Below are positions 45,781 to 57,109 of a stretch of DNA of 64,000 nt, piece by piece; positions within the stretch are counted from its first letter, which is position 1; each line of letters starts with the position of its first letter. The notes beneath the pieces are model-generated. The model searched no databases and was not told the origin of the DNA. It was given only the letters and a program-made list of their open reading frames with translations. The DNA lies in the NCBI GenBank assembly GCA_963682175.1, contig OY821791.1:26587826-26651825 (forward strand), read 5' to 3'. Origin of the DNA: Triglochin maritima. Its lineage: Eukaryota > Streptophyta > Magnoliopsida > Alismatales > Juncaginaceae. Position numbers and translations under genes: made by a program.

Positions 45781-47186
45781 TGTTTAATCGTTTTAAATAC
45801 CGCAGGTGCACGACCACGTTGAAGCGGTGGCAAGTACGGGTCGATCCTCAAGGAGGTGAGTAGCCTCTGGTTTTTCAGAAATCAAGTGACAACAAAAAGG
45901 GAGAAGAGTTTGTCTATGCTAATCTACTCTACACTAAACTACTAAGAAGAAAAATGCAAAGTAAAGCAACTAACGATTACTTCGAATCAAAACTAAAAGA
46001 ATGTAAAACTAAGCTGGAATCAAGAAGAGAAGACCCCTAGGGGTGGAGTGTGTGCACACATGTGAAAAGATGGCGAAAAATGCATTCTATAGGCACAAAT
46101 GTAGGTAGTGTTTTCATGCATAGGAAGTGTCTAAAGGTTATGACAAAACCTATTAATCCATTCACTAACCTAGTTGATTAACATTCATATACACAAGCTG
46201 GTTATTTCAGAACCTAAACAAGCATGGGAGGTGTATAAGATGTGTGACAAAACCCATCAAGTGTAGTATTCTACTCTAACAAGCAAGCATACATTCACAT
46301 TTATCAACACAATCAAAATATAAAGCATTTATATCCATTCTTTAATGCATGTATGAACATCATTTCCACCCCCAAAGGGGATGGATCTACTCACTACACA
46401 TTATTCTAACAATTAAACTAAAGAAGAAATGAAACATTCTAACTACTTTAGCCTACAATCAAAGAAATAAAACTAAGCTAAGTATGCATAAAGAAACCAC
46501 ATAAGAACAAAACAATGGAAAAATTATTTTATTAAATGACTCACATCACTAGCAGCATTCTTTTCCACCTTGAGATTTTTCTCTAAGGCTTACTCCAAGT
46601 AGAGAGAATGCCACCAAGCAATGGGTGAATAGAAAGGAAGGTGAAGAGTTCTATTTATAGGCATGGAAAAAGGTAATCCGGGACAATGCCCCGGTATGAG
46701 ACTAAACAAATACCAGAAATAGACTAAATACACACTAATACGCGACCCTACGAAATCTTAGCGGATCCTAATCAAAACAGATCGCCAATCAGCGGTATTG
46801 GACCGCCAATTGGCGGTCTATATTGATTGGATCCGACCGTTGTTTCGTGTGGGCTTTTCTGGATGTCTTTGGTGGTCTTTGATGCATCTACTTTGCTTGC
46901 TGGAGCTTCAACCCGAATAGAATTGCCAAAATACTCCCCATGATGGTGTGAAGTATTCTTGTTTGCTGATTGGTCCTTCGATCTTACATTCAAGTCCTTC
47001 GATCTTGCATCTTAGTCCTTGAGTCTCTAAACTCAGTCATTTTTCATGCTTTTAGGTCCTTTTATGCCTCTTCTCTTCAAACCTATTTATTTCTGAAATT
47101 CAAACATAAAACTCGTCACGTAGCCTTGTTTAGGTGAAAAATAATGGATATAAGATACAAATATAAGCATGAAATGATGTCAATCA
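45781..47186 (-). repeat. Family B 5' LTR (minus), truncated element
   Basis: A 1406-bp B-type LTR; on the minus strand it starts at 47186 (TGATTGACATCA) and ends at 45781 (TTAAACA). Its palindromes lie near 46783-46820 (one decayed, one CCGCCAATTGGCGG). A CCGGG/CCCGG hairpin lies beside the TATA box near 46660-46700. It is closest to the LTR at 51894-53104. Confidence 0.88.
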
Positions 47187-47941
47187 CTCCTCGATCTAGG
47201 TTTTTCACACTTTCCACTTCTCAAAGCACTTCTAATAAACCTTCAGGAAGTGAGCTCAAACCAACAATGAGAAGTCATCCACACATGTGACAAAAGGCTT
47301 TTACTCCACCTTTCAATTCAACTGGAGACAATGCATACATGCCCAAGCTGGCGTAATTCTGCCACTACATTACTCTAGTGAACCTTTAGAACCAAACCTG
47401 TGTCAATCCCCAAAGGTGTAATTATCACAAAACTTCAACTTGAGATTTCTGACACATCTCAACTTACCCTGCTTTTGAAGCTCACACATAAGCTCGTCTA
47501 GCTTATATACCCCAAGGGTATGCAACTATACTTGTTGCACCCCTTTCTCATGCTTGACCTACCCCCATTTCCATTGTTTTCTTTTCTTGCCCCATGTTCA
47601 CTTCTGCCACTCTCAATTTGCTAGATTTTCTCTCTGAGAGCTCAAACCTTACATAACACACGAAGTTGACAATTGACCTCATCACATGCATGCTTCTCCA
47701 CAACCATGGAGATTAGTGAACACCACCTTGAACAACCATCAAAACTTTCACCTCTACGACCAAAGGGCCTTAATTGTGAGTAGTCAACCTCTTCAGCTTT
47801 CCACAACTCTTGTGGTGCCTTCAAATCCATATCCTCCGAGCTGAGAGATTTACAGAATGACATTCCGAATTCAAAGCTTCCGTCGATTTGATTTTGACAA
47901 GCTGGCACTCAACTCAGTCAAACAAGTAGATTTGCCAAAAT
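47187..47941 (-). pseudogene. Copia pol remnant (minus)
   Basis: The minus strand near 47780-47830 reads PQELWKAEEVDYSQLRPFG, which resembles the PxELWxGKxxDYSxLRxFG motif in the C-terminal part of copia integrase. The rest is too decayed to place, with many stops. The adjoining copia LTR at 47942 is on the opposite strand, so this fragment does not belong to it in a simple way. Confidence 0.5.
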
Positions 47942-48930
47942 TGATGTGTACAAATCAAGATAAACTCAAGAAATCATAGAGCAAAGAAACACGAAGATAA
48001 CAGGAAAAAGGAATTAAGATTCGGGCAATAATCGATCCCGAAAGGTGTTGTTATCCAGAATTCACCGTTGTTGGTCTGCCAGACACGGTCGACCTTTTTG
48101 TAATTTTGTCCGACCGTTTTGGTGCAATTTTGAATACGGAGTCTGGCGTGCATGTTTGTTTGACCGATGAACAGTCAACCATTCTGGGTTGCCTACCATC
48201 TGATTTTGAGGCTCTCTAGAGCCTTGTTTTGAGTTATCTTTTGGGGATTTGGTTAGCTGATTGTAAACAACTTGAAGGGCTAGCTTAAGCAAATTTTATG
48301 AGCCAAGATGGAGTGTCTTTGAGCCACACTGAATTGGGATTGGGGACTTGTATAAAAGGGGATTTATAAGTTCTGGGCAACTCATCAATGAAGTGGATGA
48401 AACTTCATCTCTTGGAGAGAGAAGAGGAGACCCACCTAGGTTTTGGCTTGAATCTTGGCCACCACTCATGTTGGGTTTGAGAGCCTCTACTTGGGTAGGG
48501 TTAACCACCAAATAGGAGTGTTTGGTGAGATAGATTTCTTCGTGATTGTTGAAGAAATCCTAGTGTTTGAGAGGCTTATGTGAGTGATGTGGAGAACACA
48601 TTGTCTCCTTCTTGTAACCTTTTGAGTGACTTCTAGTATGAAGGCAAGATAGTGGAAGGAGACCCAAGGAGACCCCCTGAGGATGTAGGAATGATGAACC
48701 TTGTTAAATCCATGTGTTATGGTTTGCATATGGATGGTTTGTGGTTTGTGCATGTTCTACATATTGTATGTTTTCCTGTGATGATTTTGTGCTTGGATGA
48801 CTTGTTCGTTGTATGCTTTGTCAAAGTTTTCACTGCAAGTTTGGTTGGTTGGTCGAGTTGCACTCAAGTTGTTTGATGTTTTGCCAAAGAGTCCATTTGT
48901 GGTCAAATCGGATGGGTTTCCCTCCCAACA
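47942..48930 (+). repeat. Copia LTR (family D)
   Basis: It begins TGATGTGTACAAATC and ends CCTCCCAACA, 989 bp. TATAAAAG is at 48351-48358. Upstream are decayed GGTCGACC-type palindromes (near 48086 and 48112); the minus-strand sister at 28518-29078 has them intact. The following primer site identifies this as a 5' LTR. Confidence 0.75.
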
Positions 48931-48932
48931 AC

Positions 48933-48944
48933 TGGTATCAAAGC
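48933..48944 (+). other. Primer-binding site, initiator tRNA-Met-like
   Basis: TGGTATCAAAGC, two bases after the LTR, is one base from the canonical copia site TGGTATCAGAGC. Confidence 0.75.
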
Positions 48945-50455
48945 TTTGATTGAGGTTTTGGGTTGGATTCTTGTCGATTCGGGGTTCAGGAGTTGACGTA
49001 GTGGCTTCCGTTTGGCAAAGGGTATGAGCGATGTTAGATTGGATGGTGGGTGTGTGAGCACTAGTGCAGGGTTTGGAAGATGTTGAGGTTTGGACACGAC
49101 AAATTGGTAAACTTCGAATGTGAGAGCAATGAGTTGGTTGACATCTAATTTGAGGTGTTGCGTTTGGCTACCAAGGCTAAGGACGAATTGTAGGCAAGAT
49201 GTTTGATGAACTACCTCATCAACCAGTTATGTTGTTGGTAGTTGTCGCCAGAATTACTCAAGGTGTTCAATGTTTTTCCGGAAGTCAACTTGTGGGTAAA
49301 TCAGATGGGCTTCCACCCAACGTCATGGTTGTCACTACTACATGATTGGTGTTTTACGTCGATTTTCAGGATATAGTTGTTTACAAGCAAGATATAGTGT
49401 ACAGAGGGGCGTCGAGCCTATCTCGTTCTTAGATAATTACATGGATTGGTTTGTTGACTAGTTTCAAATGATGTTTTGGTCAACCGTGATTGTAACTAGT
49501 TGTACGACAATTTGGCAAACAAGAAGTGTAGATTAAAATTAGTTGTGAAACAACTTGGCCAAAACTATCACAGGAGGAAACTCAAATCATGCAAACCACC
49601 AAAGAACGAAGAACAACAATATATGTGGATTTGATGACTCTACTGTTACCATGGCTGTGGATTCCATTGAGATAAAAACTTCAACCCCGATAAAACATCT
49701 CCCAACACACAACTTGATTTTTTCGAATCTCGCTTCAAATTTGGGTATAAAAAGAAAATTCTTGCGATTTTAAAAGATCACAGATATCGCATTCAGTGAG
49801 GATGGAGAATATTATCTAATAATATTTAAGGGGCGTGTTGATCTTGTTTCTATTGGTAGATTTGAGTGTTGTTGCCAATCTTATTTTCAAATTTCATTTT
49901 CAATCTACTTGTTTTGCTAAAGATTTAAAATTTATGATGTAATTTGTTTTTTACTTTCCAAATGTAGCTTCAATATTTTGTTATTGATGTTTTATATAAA
50001 ATATATAGTTGTTAAGTTACTTGAGATAGGAGGCATGTTGCTGGCACGAAAGATCAAACATTCTCGAAATTTTGGATGATCAAGATTCAACCATAGTAGT
50101 TTCATTGATAAAAAAATCATATTTGTAACTCGTAAAATTCAATCCATATATGTATCTATAAAAAAGTACATATAAAACAATAAATGTATTTTATTTGTCG
50201 AGTACAAGGAAAAAGATATTACTGTCCAAAAATAGATATTTTCTGCATTATGGTGCAGTTTTGGATTTTCAAATACTTATCACACAACAGCTGGGCGGAT
50301 GAACGTCTGCCCCACCCAGATTTCCGATTTTCCCTTCTTTTTTTCAATCCCAATTCCCAGCCGACCCAACACAAACCCAATCATCTGGTACTCCCTAAAT
50401 CCGATCTCCTCCTCATCTCCTTTCCTCCTCAGTTCCTCGTTTTTGCTAGTCCCGA
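48945..50455. other. Decayed copia interior and unrecognised sequence
   Basis: No frame could be assigned. A second, decayed copy of the LTR end appears near 49280-49330 (AAATCAGATGGGCTTCC beside CCCAAC, compared with AAATCGGATGGGTTTCC at 48905). The stretch 49790-50280 is AT-rich without motifs, and 50300-50440 is pyrimidine-rich. Confidence 0.45.
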
Positions 50456-51893
50456 GTAAAACAAAAAAAAGGAAAAACACAGGAAAATAGTAAAATCCTA
50501 ACTCACTTTCGTAGGAATCACGGTTGCACTTAGCACGTGCAACAAACCGTTAAACCTCATTGTCGCCAAGGAGGAGGAGTGTTGTCTCCTGGGGGTTTTC
50601 AGCAGATATACCCACAAAATCCAAACACTGATGCATTATTCAACCTAGCAACTCGGCTCGGTGGACCTATTTTTGTCGATCAATGGACACGATAATCCTA
50701 CGGTCTGACTCTCTATACGTATCCAGTCCACACACCTAGCCTAATGAATCATTCATGCAAGTTAATTAAGGACTTAAGTGAAAGACAATGGCAACCTTAA
50801 CATCCTCAAGTGATACGTTGTGTAATCAACTAAGATTCTTATTTGTATTACCATTTTTTCTTTTTAATAGTTGGGGGGTAATTCTCTTAGGGTCAAGTTT
50901 CGTGCATCATTGTCTATGAGTACTTACACTATCATGTACACATTCCCCCACATATCCACATAGGGTGATCCTCACCACTTGTGTATCGGTTGTTTGGTCG
51001 GTGCATCCCAAGTCAGATGGCTTAAAAGCACCAAGCACTAAGTCCCCTCGGACCTAATTTTCCGAGTGATACGAGTCGTGAGAGAAGAGAGAACACCTAC
51101 TCACTTATTTCGGGAGGAGAATAGAATGTAGAAGTATGTGAGAAGAAGATGACTTATAGGAGAAGGGAAGAAGCCCTAAAGCTAGCGTGGGTAAAGGGTG
51201 AGGGTAGAAGCCTAGTCTAGAAAACATGACTCAAGCAGCCTACAGTCACTATAAGTACCTACAACTAGACGACGCCTAACTACGAGGTCATATGGGCTCA
51301 ACACGCCTCACCTCCCAACGACAAAGACCACAAAGCCCAGCAAGTGACCCAAGATCCGGAGATCTTGTCTCTCCTACTATCGACAAAATGGGCGACGCCG
51401 ATCAGGCCATGACGGCGTGACCGGATCACTCTCCTAATGCGTCTGAATCCTAGGGCCAATGTCTACTTGCTTTTAGATTAAGGAATTACTTAAGTGTGCT
51501 TTTTGGGGCTGAGGGAGGGGTGATGAAATCTCCCACCTTATCTTTGAAGACTATAGGTGATGCCCCTTAAAGATGTTTTTAAATCTTAGGCTAGCAAGCA
51601 ACTCACCAAACAAGCACTCACCTAACTCTTGTTACAATGCACCTTACTAACTAATGGATGCTCTAACCATGCATGAATGAGAGAACGGGTGCATGTACCT
51701 CACGCTAGCAGTCGACAACATAAATTTAAAGCAAATGAAAGACAATGTGCATGTGAGGTCTACAAGTGATGCATGACCTAGATGGCAATTAATCTAATCT
51801 TTGGATTCAAGTTTTATGGTCCAAGTTGTCTCAAAAAAGGGAATTGATTGATCTGGGAGAAAATTACAGGTCACAACATGCACAATTGAGCTC
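50456..51893 (-). mobile_element. Family B interior, inverted, coding part deleted
   Basis: On the minus strand this joins leader sequence (51893 down to about 51090, matching 4740-5480 of B1) directly to B-type 3' region (about 51090 down to 50456, matching 8000-8640). Gag and pol are lost. The conserved tail is intact at 50621-50550 (DFVGISAENPQET, T, LLLLGDNEV, stop) with the GTTGCAC/GTGCAAC stem beyond it. Confidence 0.8.
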
Positions 51894-53104
51894 CCAGAAA
51901 TAAATAGGTTTGAAGAGAAGATGCATAAAAGGACTTAAAAGCATGAAAAATGACTGAGTTGAGAGACTCAAGGACTAAGATGCAAGATCGAAGGACCAAT
52001 GAGCAAACATGAATACTTCACACCATCATGAGGAGTATTTTGGCAATTCTATTCGGGTTGGAGCTCCAACAAGCGAAGTAAATGCATCAAAGACAAACCA
52101 AGTCATTCAGAAAAGCCTAGAAGAAAATCCAGAGCGATCCGAACACTGTAGACCGCCAATTGGCGGTCAAAGACAGCTAATTGGAGGTCACTTGTGGTCC
52201 GGATCCGCTAATATTTATGTGATGCGTGTATTAGTGTGTATTTAGTCTATTTCTGGTATTTGTTTAGTCTCATACCGGGGCATTGTCCCGGATTACCTTT
52301 TTCTATGGCTATAAATAAAACTTTTCACCTTCTATTGTAATCACCTATTGCTTGGTGGCATTCTCTCTACTTGGAGTAAGCCTTGGAGCAAAATCTCAAG
52401 GTCGAAAAGAATGCTGCTAGTGATGTGAGTCATTTAATAAAATAATTTTTCCATTGTTTTGTTCTTATGTTGTTTCTTTATGCATGCTTAGCTTAGTTTT
52501 ATTTCTTTGATTGTAGGCTAAAGTAGTTAGAATGTTTCCTTTCTTCTTTAGTTAAATTTTAGAATAATGTGTAGTGAGTAGATTCATCCCCCTTTGGGGG
52601 TGGAGATGATGTTCATACATTAATTAAAGAATGGATATGAATGCTTTATATTGTGATTATGTTGATAAATGTGAATGTATGCTTGCTTGTTAGAGTAGAA
52701 TACTACACTTGATGGGTTTTGCCACACATCTTAGACACCTCCCATGCTTGTTTAGGTTCTGAAATAACCAGCTTATGTATATGAATGTTAATCAACTAGG
52801 TTAGTGAATGGATTGATAGGTTTTGTCATAACCTTTAGACACTTCCTATGCATGAAAACACTACCTACATTTGTGCCTATAGAATGCATTCTTCACCATC
52901 TTTTTACATGTGTGCACACACTCCACTCCTAGGGGTCTTTCTCTTCTTGATTCCAGCTTAGTTCTTTTAGTTTTGATTCGAAGTAATCGTTTGTTGTTTT
53001 ACTTTGCATTTTTCTTCTTAGTAGTTTAGTGTAGCGTAGATTAGCATAGACAAACTCGTACTTTCCACCGCTTCAATGCGGTCGTGCACTTGCGGTATTA
53101 AACA
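51894..53104 (+). repeat. Family B LTR, 5' truncated
   Basis: It enters the B LTR at CAGAAATAAA and runs to its end TTAAACA. The palindromes are at about 52152-52190, one perfect (CCGCCAATTGGCGG) and one decayed. A CCGGG/CCCGG hairpin precedes the TATA region near 52277-52315. The first part of the LTR is lost at the inversion junction. Confidence 0.88.
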
Positions 53105-53110
53105 AGTTTT

Positions 53111-53127
53111 TGGCGCCGTTGTCGGGG
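53111..53127 (+). other. Primer-binding site, tRNA-Asp, one mismatch
   Basis: TGGCGCCGTTGTCGGGG differs by one base from the perfect site, consistent with an old element. Confidence 0.9.
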
Positions 53128-53296
53128 AGGTGTTAGTACAGACTCTGGTTTGGACGATTCGAGTGGATTTAATTTGGTTTTTGTAGTTTTCTTTGTTTGA
53201 GGAAACTCACATTGGGAAGGGGAAGCATCTGGTGAAGTTTGTAGGCGATCTGAGACTCCAAGACCGCCAACTGGCGGTCTAGTAATCTCCTTTCAC
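53128..53296 (+). other. Family B leader, left of the hAT insert
   Basis: It matches the B1 leader and contains one palindrome, CCGCCAACTGGCGG near 53264-53277. It ends with the 8-bp hAT target CCTTTCAC (53289-53296) and continues at 54175-54581 and again at 56614-57109. Confidence 0.85.
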
Positions 53297-54166
53297 TAGG
53301 GGTGCACATGGGTCGGGTTGGGTCGGGTTTGGGCCATAACCCGACCCAACCCGAAAAATTCGGATTTGGGAAAAACCCAACCCGAACTGGTTCGGGTTCA
53401 ACCCAACCCGACCCGAAATTTTCGGGTTGGGTTGGTTCGGGTTGGACCCGAATTTCTTGTTTTGCTTATCAAATAAAGTACAAACAGTTCAATGCACCAT
53501 TCCTTATGCCTCCATCTGAATCCACACTAACAACCACCAATCTCATACATACACTTATAAATCAAACAAAAAAATCATACATATATTGCGTAATTTCTTG
53601 TCCAACAAATTAACTAATTGAAAACATAAATTAACGAATTCAAATCACTTGAAAACATAAATTACTTAATCAATAACATCCAAATTTTCTACAAGATTGT
53701 AATCCAAGGAAATGTCGTAAGAACCAAATGTTACCATGGGAAGAATTGTCGGAGGAGGACTGCGTGAGGGAGAGGCATCGTTGGAGGAGGATTCGAGGCC
53801 GCAAGGAGATGAGCCGAGGAAAGGAGGCACCGAGGCGGGGAGAGGAGGCCAGGATAGGGGCGTCAGGGCAGGGAGAGGAGGCCAGGATAGGGGGCGCCAG
53901 GATGAGGAGAGGGGTCGAGGAGAGGGATGGATGGAATGGGGAGAGGAGGCGAGGAAAGGGATGGATGGGATTACAGGATAGGGTTTTGTGATTTTTGTTT
54001 GAAGGGATGGACGAGATTAAGGGATAGAAATCTGGACGGCCCAGATTAAAACAACATTTCGGGTTCGGGTTGGGTAAGGTCAACCCGACCCGAAAAATTC
54101 GGGTTTCACTTTTACCAACCAAACCCAACCCGAACCTCTACCCAACCCGACCCGTGTGCACCCCTA
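53297..54166. mobile_element. Non-autonomous hAT element, 870 bp
   Basis: Terminal inverted repeats start TAGGGGTGCACA, followed by (T/C)GGGTCGGGTTGGGT on each side. The element is flanked by a perfect 8-bp duplication CCTTTCAC (53289-53296 and 54167-54174), diagnostic of hAT. Long subterminal arrays of CCCGACC/GGGTCGG words can fold back. The interior has an AT-rich part and a GA-rich part at about 53730-53980. There is no transposase, so it depends on an autonomous relative. Confidence 0.95.
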
Positions 54167-54174
54167 CCTTTCAC

Positions 54175-54581
54175 CTTTTTTATTTCTGTGGAGTGTTGCT
54201 ATAACTGAAGTAGAAATCTACGGATCAATTTGGCATGTTCTGACTTTTAGTTTGCCCCCAGATCAATAATCAATCTCCCTTTAAGCAACTTGGACCTTAA
54301 AACCCAAAGCAAAAGATTAGGCATTCTTTCTTGTTTAGGTCATGCATCATGTACTCGACTTAGGCATGTAAATTGTCTTTTCTTTTAGCCTTACTTTCAA
54401 TTGCTGAGTGCTGGCGTGAGGTACGCGTTTCCTACTCTCATTCATGCATTTCGTATGAACATGCATTAGTTAGTAGGAAGTGCATTGCAACAAGTGTGAG
54501 TTGAGCGTTTGTTTGGAGAGTTGATTGTTAGATTAGGACTCCAAAACGCTACTAAGGAGGGGTTGTCCCATATAAGATAAG
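54175..54581 (+). other. Family B leader, middle segment
   Basis: It matches 4690-5080 of B1 and, inverted, 45445-45540. It ends at the ATAAG duplicated by the family C LTR. Confidence 0.8.
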
Positions 54582-56608
54582 TGAAAGGAATGTGTTCTAA
54601 AAGTTTTACTTTTAAATGTCAATTATTATGAATTGAATGAGAAATCATTTTGTTCCTTATTTATGTTATTCGTCTTTTAGAAGTGTTAAGGAAGAGGCTC
54701 TTGGTCCTTAACCATAGAGCTCTAAAAGATATTGGTTTACATAAAACAAAAAGATATTCGCAATCATGGTAATAAACATAGAACATTTATTACCGAGTTA
54801 AGATTGTCGTATTGGTCATAGATCATTGTAGCTCTACAAATGAGTGACAACACGGGTAACAAAAAGAGGAAAATATTACTTTTGTATACCGAATGGACCT
54901 AATAAGTAAAATATTATAGAAATGTGTTTCTGTGTCATTAATATTTTACTATGTCCTTGGTCCTTTGATATGAGACTTATATCTGATCACTTAAGAATTG
55001 CTTAATTAGACTAGTGTCTTGAGCTATCGATGAGTGTAGTGTAAAGGCATTGGTTGGTTAAGTATGACTTTTGTTGGAGAAGATAGTTAGTCAAAAGATT
55101 ATCATTGCCCCTCTTAATTGAGTGATGATATTAGTGGGCCCCTTGATAAAGCAAAGTTATAATGTGCACAATGTGATTTGAGTTAAGTCACACATTTATA
55201 ACTAGCTTAAAGAGATCAAGAAATGAATACTAATACAAAGATGACACAATACTACTTTGTGTGTATTCTTAATATCATGAGGCAAGGGACGGACACAAGT
55301 GGTGCACTCCATCACTAAATGGATCAGGTTTTGATTCGAGTGGAATTAAGACATCTAACTAATTGGGAGCTATAATGTGTAGCAAGATACCGCTTATAGC
55401 TTGTGATATTAAGCTCTTAATATCATTGCCAACTTAGTTTAGATCCTCTCATAGGTCACACCACAAAACTGGGAAACAAGAAATGGGGATTTTGAGTTCA
55501 TAAGGTGTGTCGGGTTTCATGTAGAAAAATATGACACATGTGGTGAACAAGCGAAATCAAAATTATGTTGTGATTAATAACATAATTAGAATCTAAATTA
55601 AATTCAAATGTGATGTAAATATTATGGGGTGTAATGATTTATCATTACATAGGATAATATATTACATAAGTTGTGAACTTACTACTAATCCCGAAATGTC
55701 AAATTTTGTAGGGGTTAAACCGAAATTTGACTAGTCTGCAGTACTGTGCAAAAATGGTCGACCGCTAAACGATAAACGGTCGACCGAATGTTGCACGGTC
55801 GACCGGATGTGTCTCGTTCGTAATGGTAATTTCTACTGTTCGTTTTCGGTCGACTGAAGTATATCGGTCGGTCGACCGAACATTGCGATGAAATAATTTT
55901 GTTACGAACGGTCGACCGAGTTATAAACGGTCGACCGAGCCTCCAAAATGGTCGACCGATCCAGACGGTTACTGCAGAATAAATTTAAGAATTAATTAGA
56001 TCATGCATGGAATTAGTCCATAACTGATTTAATTCGTGGCTGAGATTATTTGTTAGCAAATAATGGATGGTTAGATGGAAGTTTGCATGAAATCATGAGC
56101 AAGAGGTTGCACATGAATATGTAATTTGGAGATAACTTATAAATACAAGTTTATCTCATTACCTTATTAAATTTAATTCATTATCTTCTTGTGTAAACAT
56201 CTCACTCCATAATTCTCCCCGAATTTCAACTTAATTCTTGAGTTTAGTTTTAGTTTTCAGAGATCTTCTTCTCAAGGGAACTAAAGAGGGGTTAGTTGTT
56301 AGATTCTAAATCCTATTGGAGATTGAGAGGCTAGCTCTTCTCTCTCCAATCTTGTTTAGAGTTTGGTGAATACTCGGGGGCATCCGACGCAGCAACAACC
56401 ATCCTCAACGTCTCCGGATCTTCAAGAAGTTTTAGAGAACTTCTAGGTATGAATTTCGGAGCCCAATGTTTGTTTTGATGTGTTTTAAGCAATCATTGAA
56501 ACAAACCGATGCATGCATGAAAAACAAATCATAGAAAATTATAATTGATCCTTATTGTGCATAAAAATTTCGAAAATATATATGTGCAATTAAACTAGAA
56601 ATCCTACA
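54582..56608 (+). mobile_element. Family C solo LTR, copy 2
   Basis: It begins TGAAAGGAATGTG and ends ATCCTACA, 2027 bp, with the perfect duplication ATAAG (54577-54581, 56609-56613). There is no interior sequence, so it is a solo LTR. TATAAATA lies at 56138-56145. Its ends and the region after the TATA box resemble copy 1 at 11484-13284 (minus), but its upstream part carries a different palindrome. Confidence 0.92.
55756..55957. promoter_or_regulatory. Seven GGTCGACC palindromes
   Basis: Perfect GGTCGACC occurs at 55756, 55778, 55797, 55870, 55910, 55929 and 55950, most followed by G; a near match is at 55847. The cluster lies about 180 bp upstream of the TATA box of the solo LTR. Spacing is irregular (about 19-73 bp), unlike a simple tandem repeat. 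Confidence 0.92.
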
Positions 56609-56613
56609 ATAAG

Positions 56614-57109
56614 GTGGGGGATTTCATCACCCTTTCCTTCGCCCCAAAAACCACACTAATCAAGAGCCTAATTTTTAAATCAAGTAGGCATTGGCCCTAA
56701 GGATTTTGGGCGCATTAGGAGAGTGATCCGGTCCCGACCGTCATGGCTTGATCGGCGTTGCCCACTCTGTCGATAGTAGGACAGACGAGATCTCCGGATC
56801 TTGACTCACTTGCTGGGCTTTGTGGTCCTCGTCGTAGGGAGGTGAGGCGTGTTGAGGCCGTGTGACCTCGCAGTTAGGCGTCGTCTAGCTGTAAGGACCT
56901 ATAGCGACCTTAGGACTGTTTGAGCCTTGTTTGCTTGTGTGCGTCTACCTGTACCCACCCACCGTAGCATAAGGACTTCTTCCCTTCTCTCCTGAGTCAT
57001 TCCCTCTCTTCTGTGTCCCTCCGTCCTCTCCCCTACACATATTTTTTGTTTTAAAAAAATATTTGGTTTGTGTGTGTGCACCTTTGTGCATGCTTGCGTA
57101 GGCACGAGA
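56614..57109 (+). other. Family B leader, right segment
   Basis: It continues from 54581 with GGTGGGGGATTTCATCACCC and the block matching 5090-5490 of B1, and leads into gag. Only the leader is present here. Confidence 0.8.

Noticed and set aside
53670..54128. A 152-codon minus-strand frame across the hAT element, and plus-strand frames at 53728-53991
   Set aside because: They arise from GA-rich and CCCGACC-rich low-complexity sequence lacking stops; they overlap the terminal repeats and match no transposase.
55756..55957. CRISPR-like array
   Set aside because: The repeat unit is only 8-9 bp, spacing is irregular and the context is a plant LTR.
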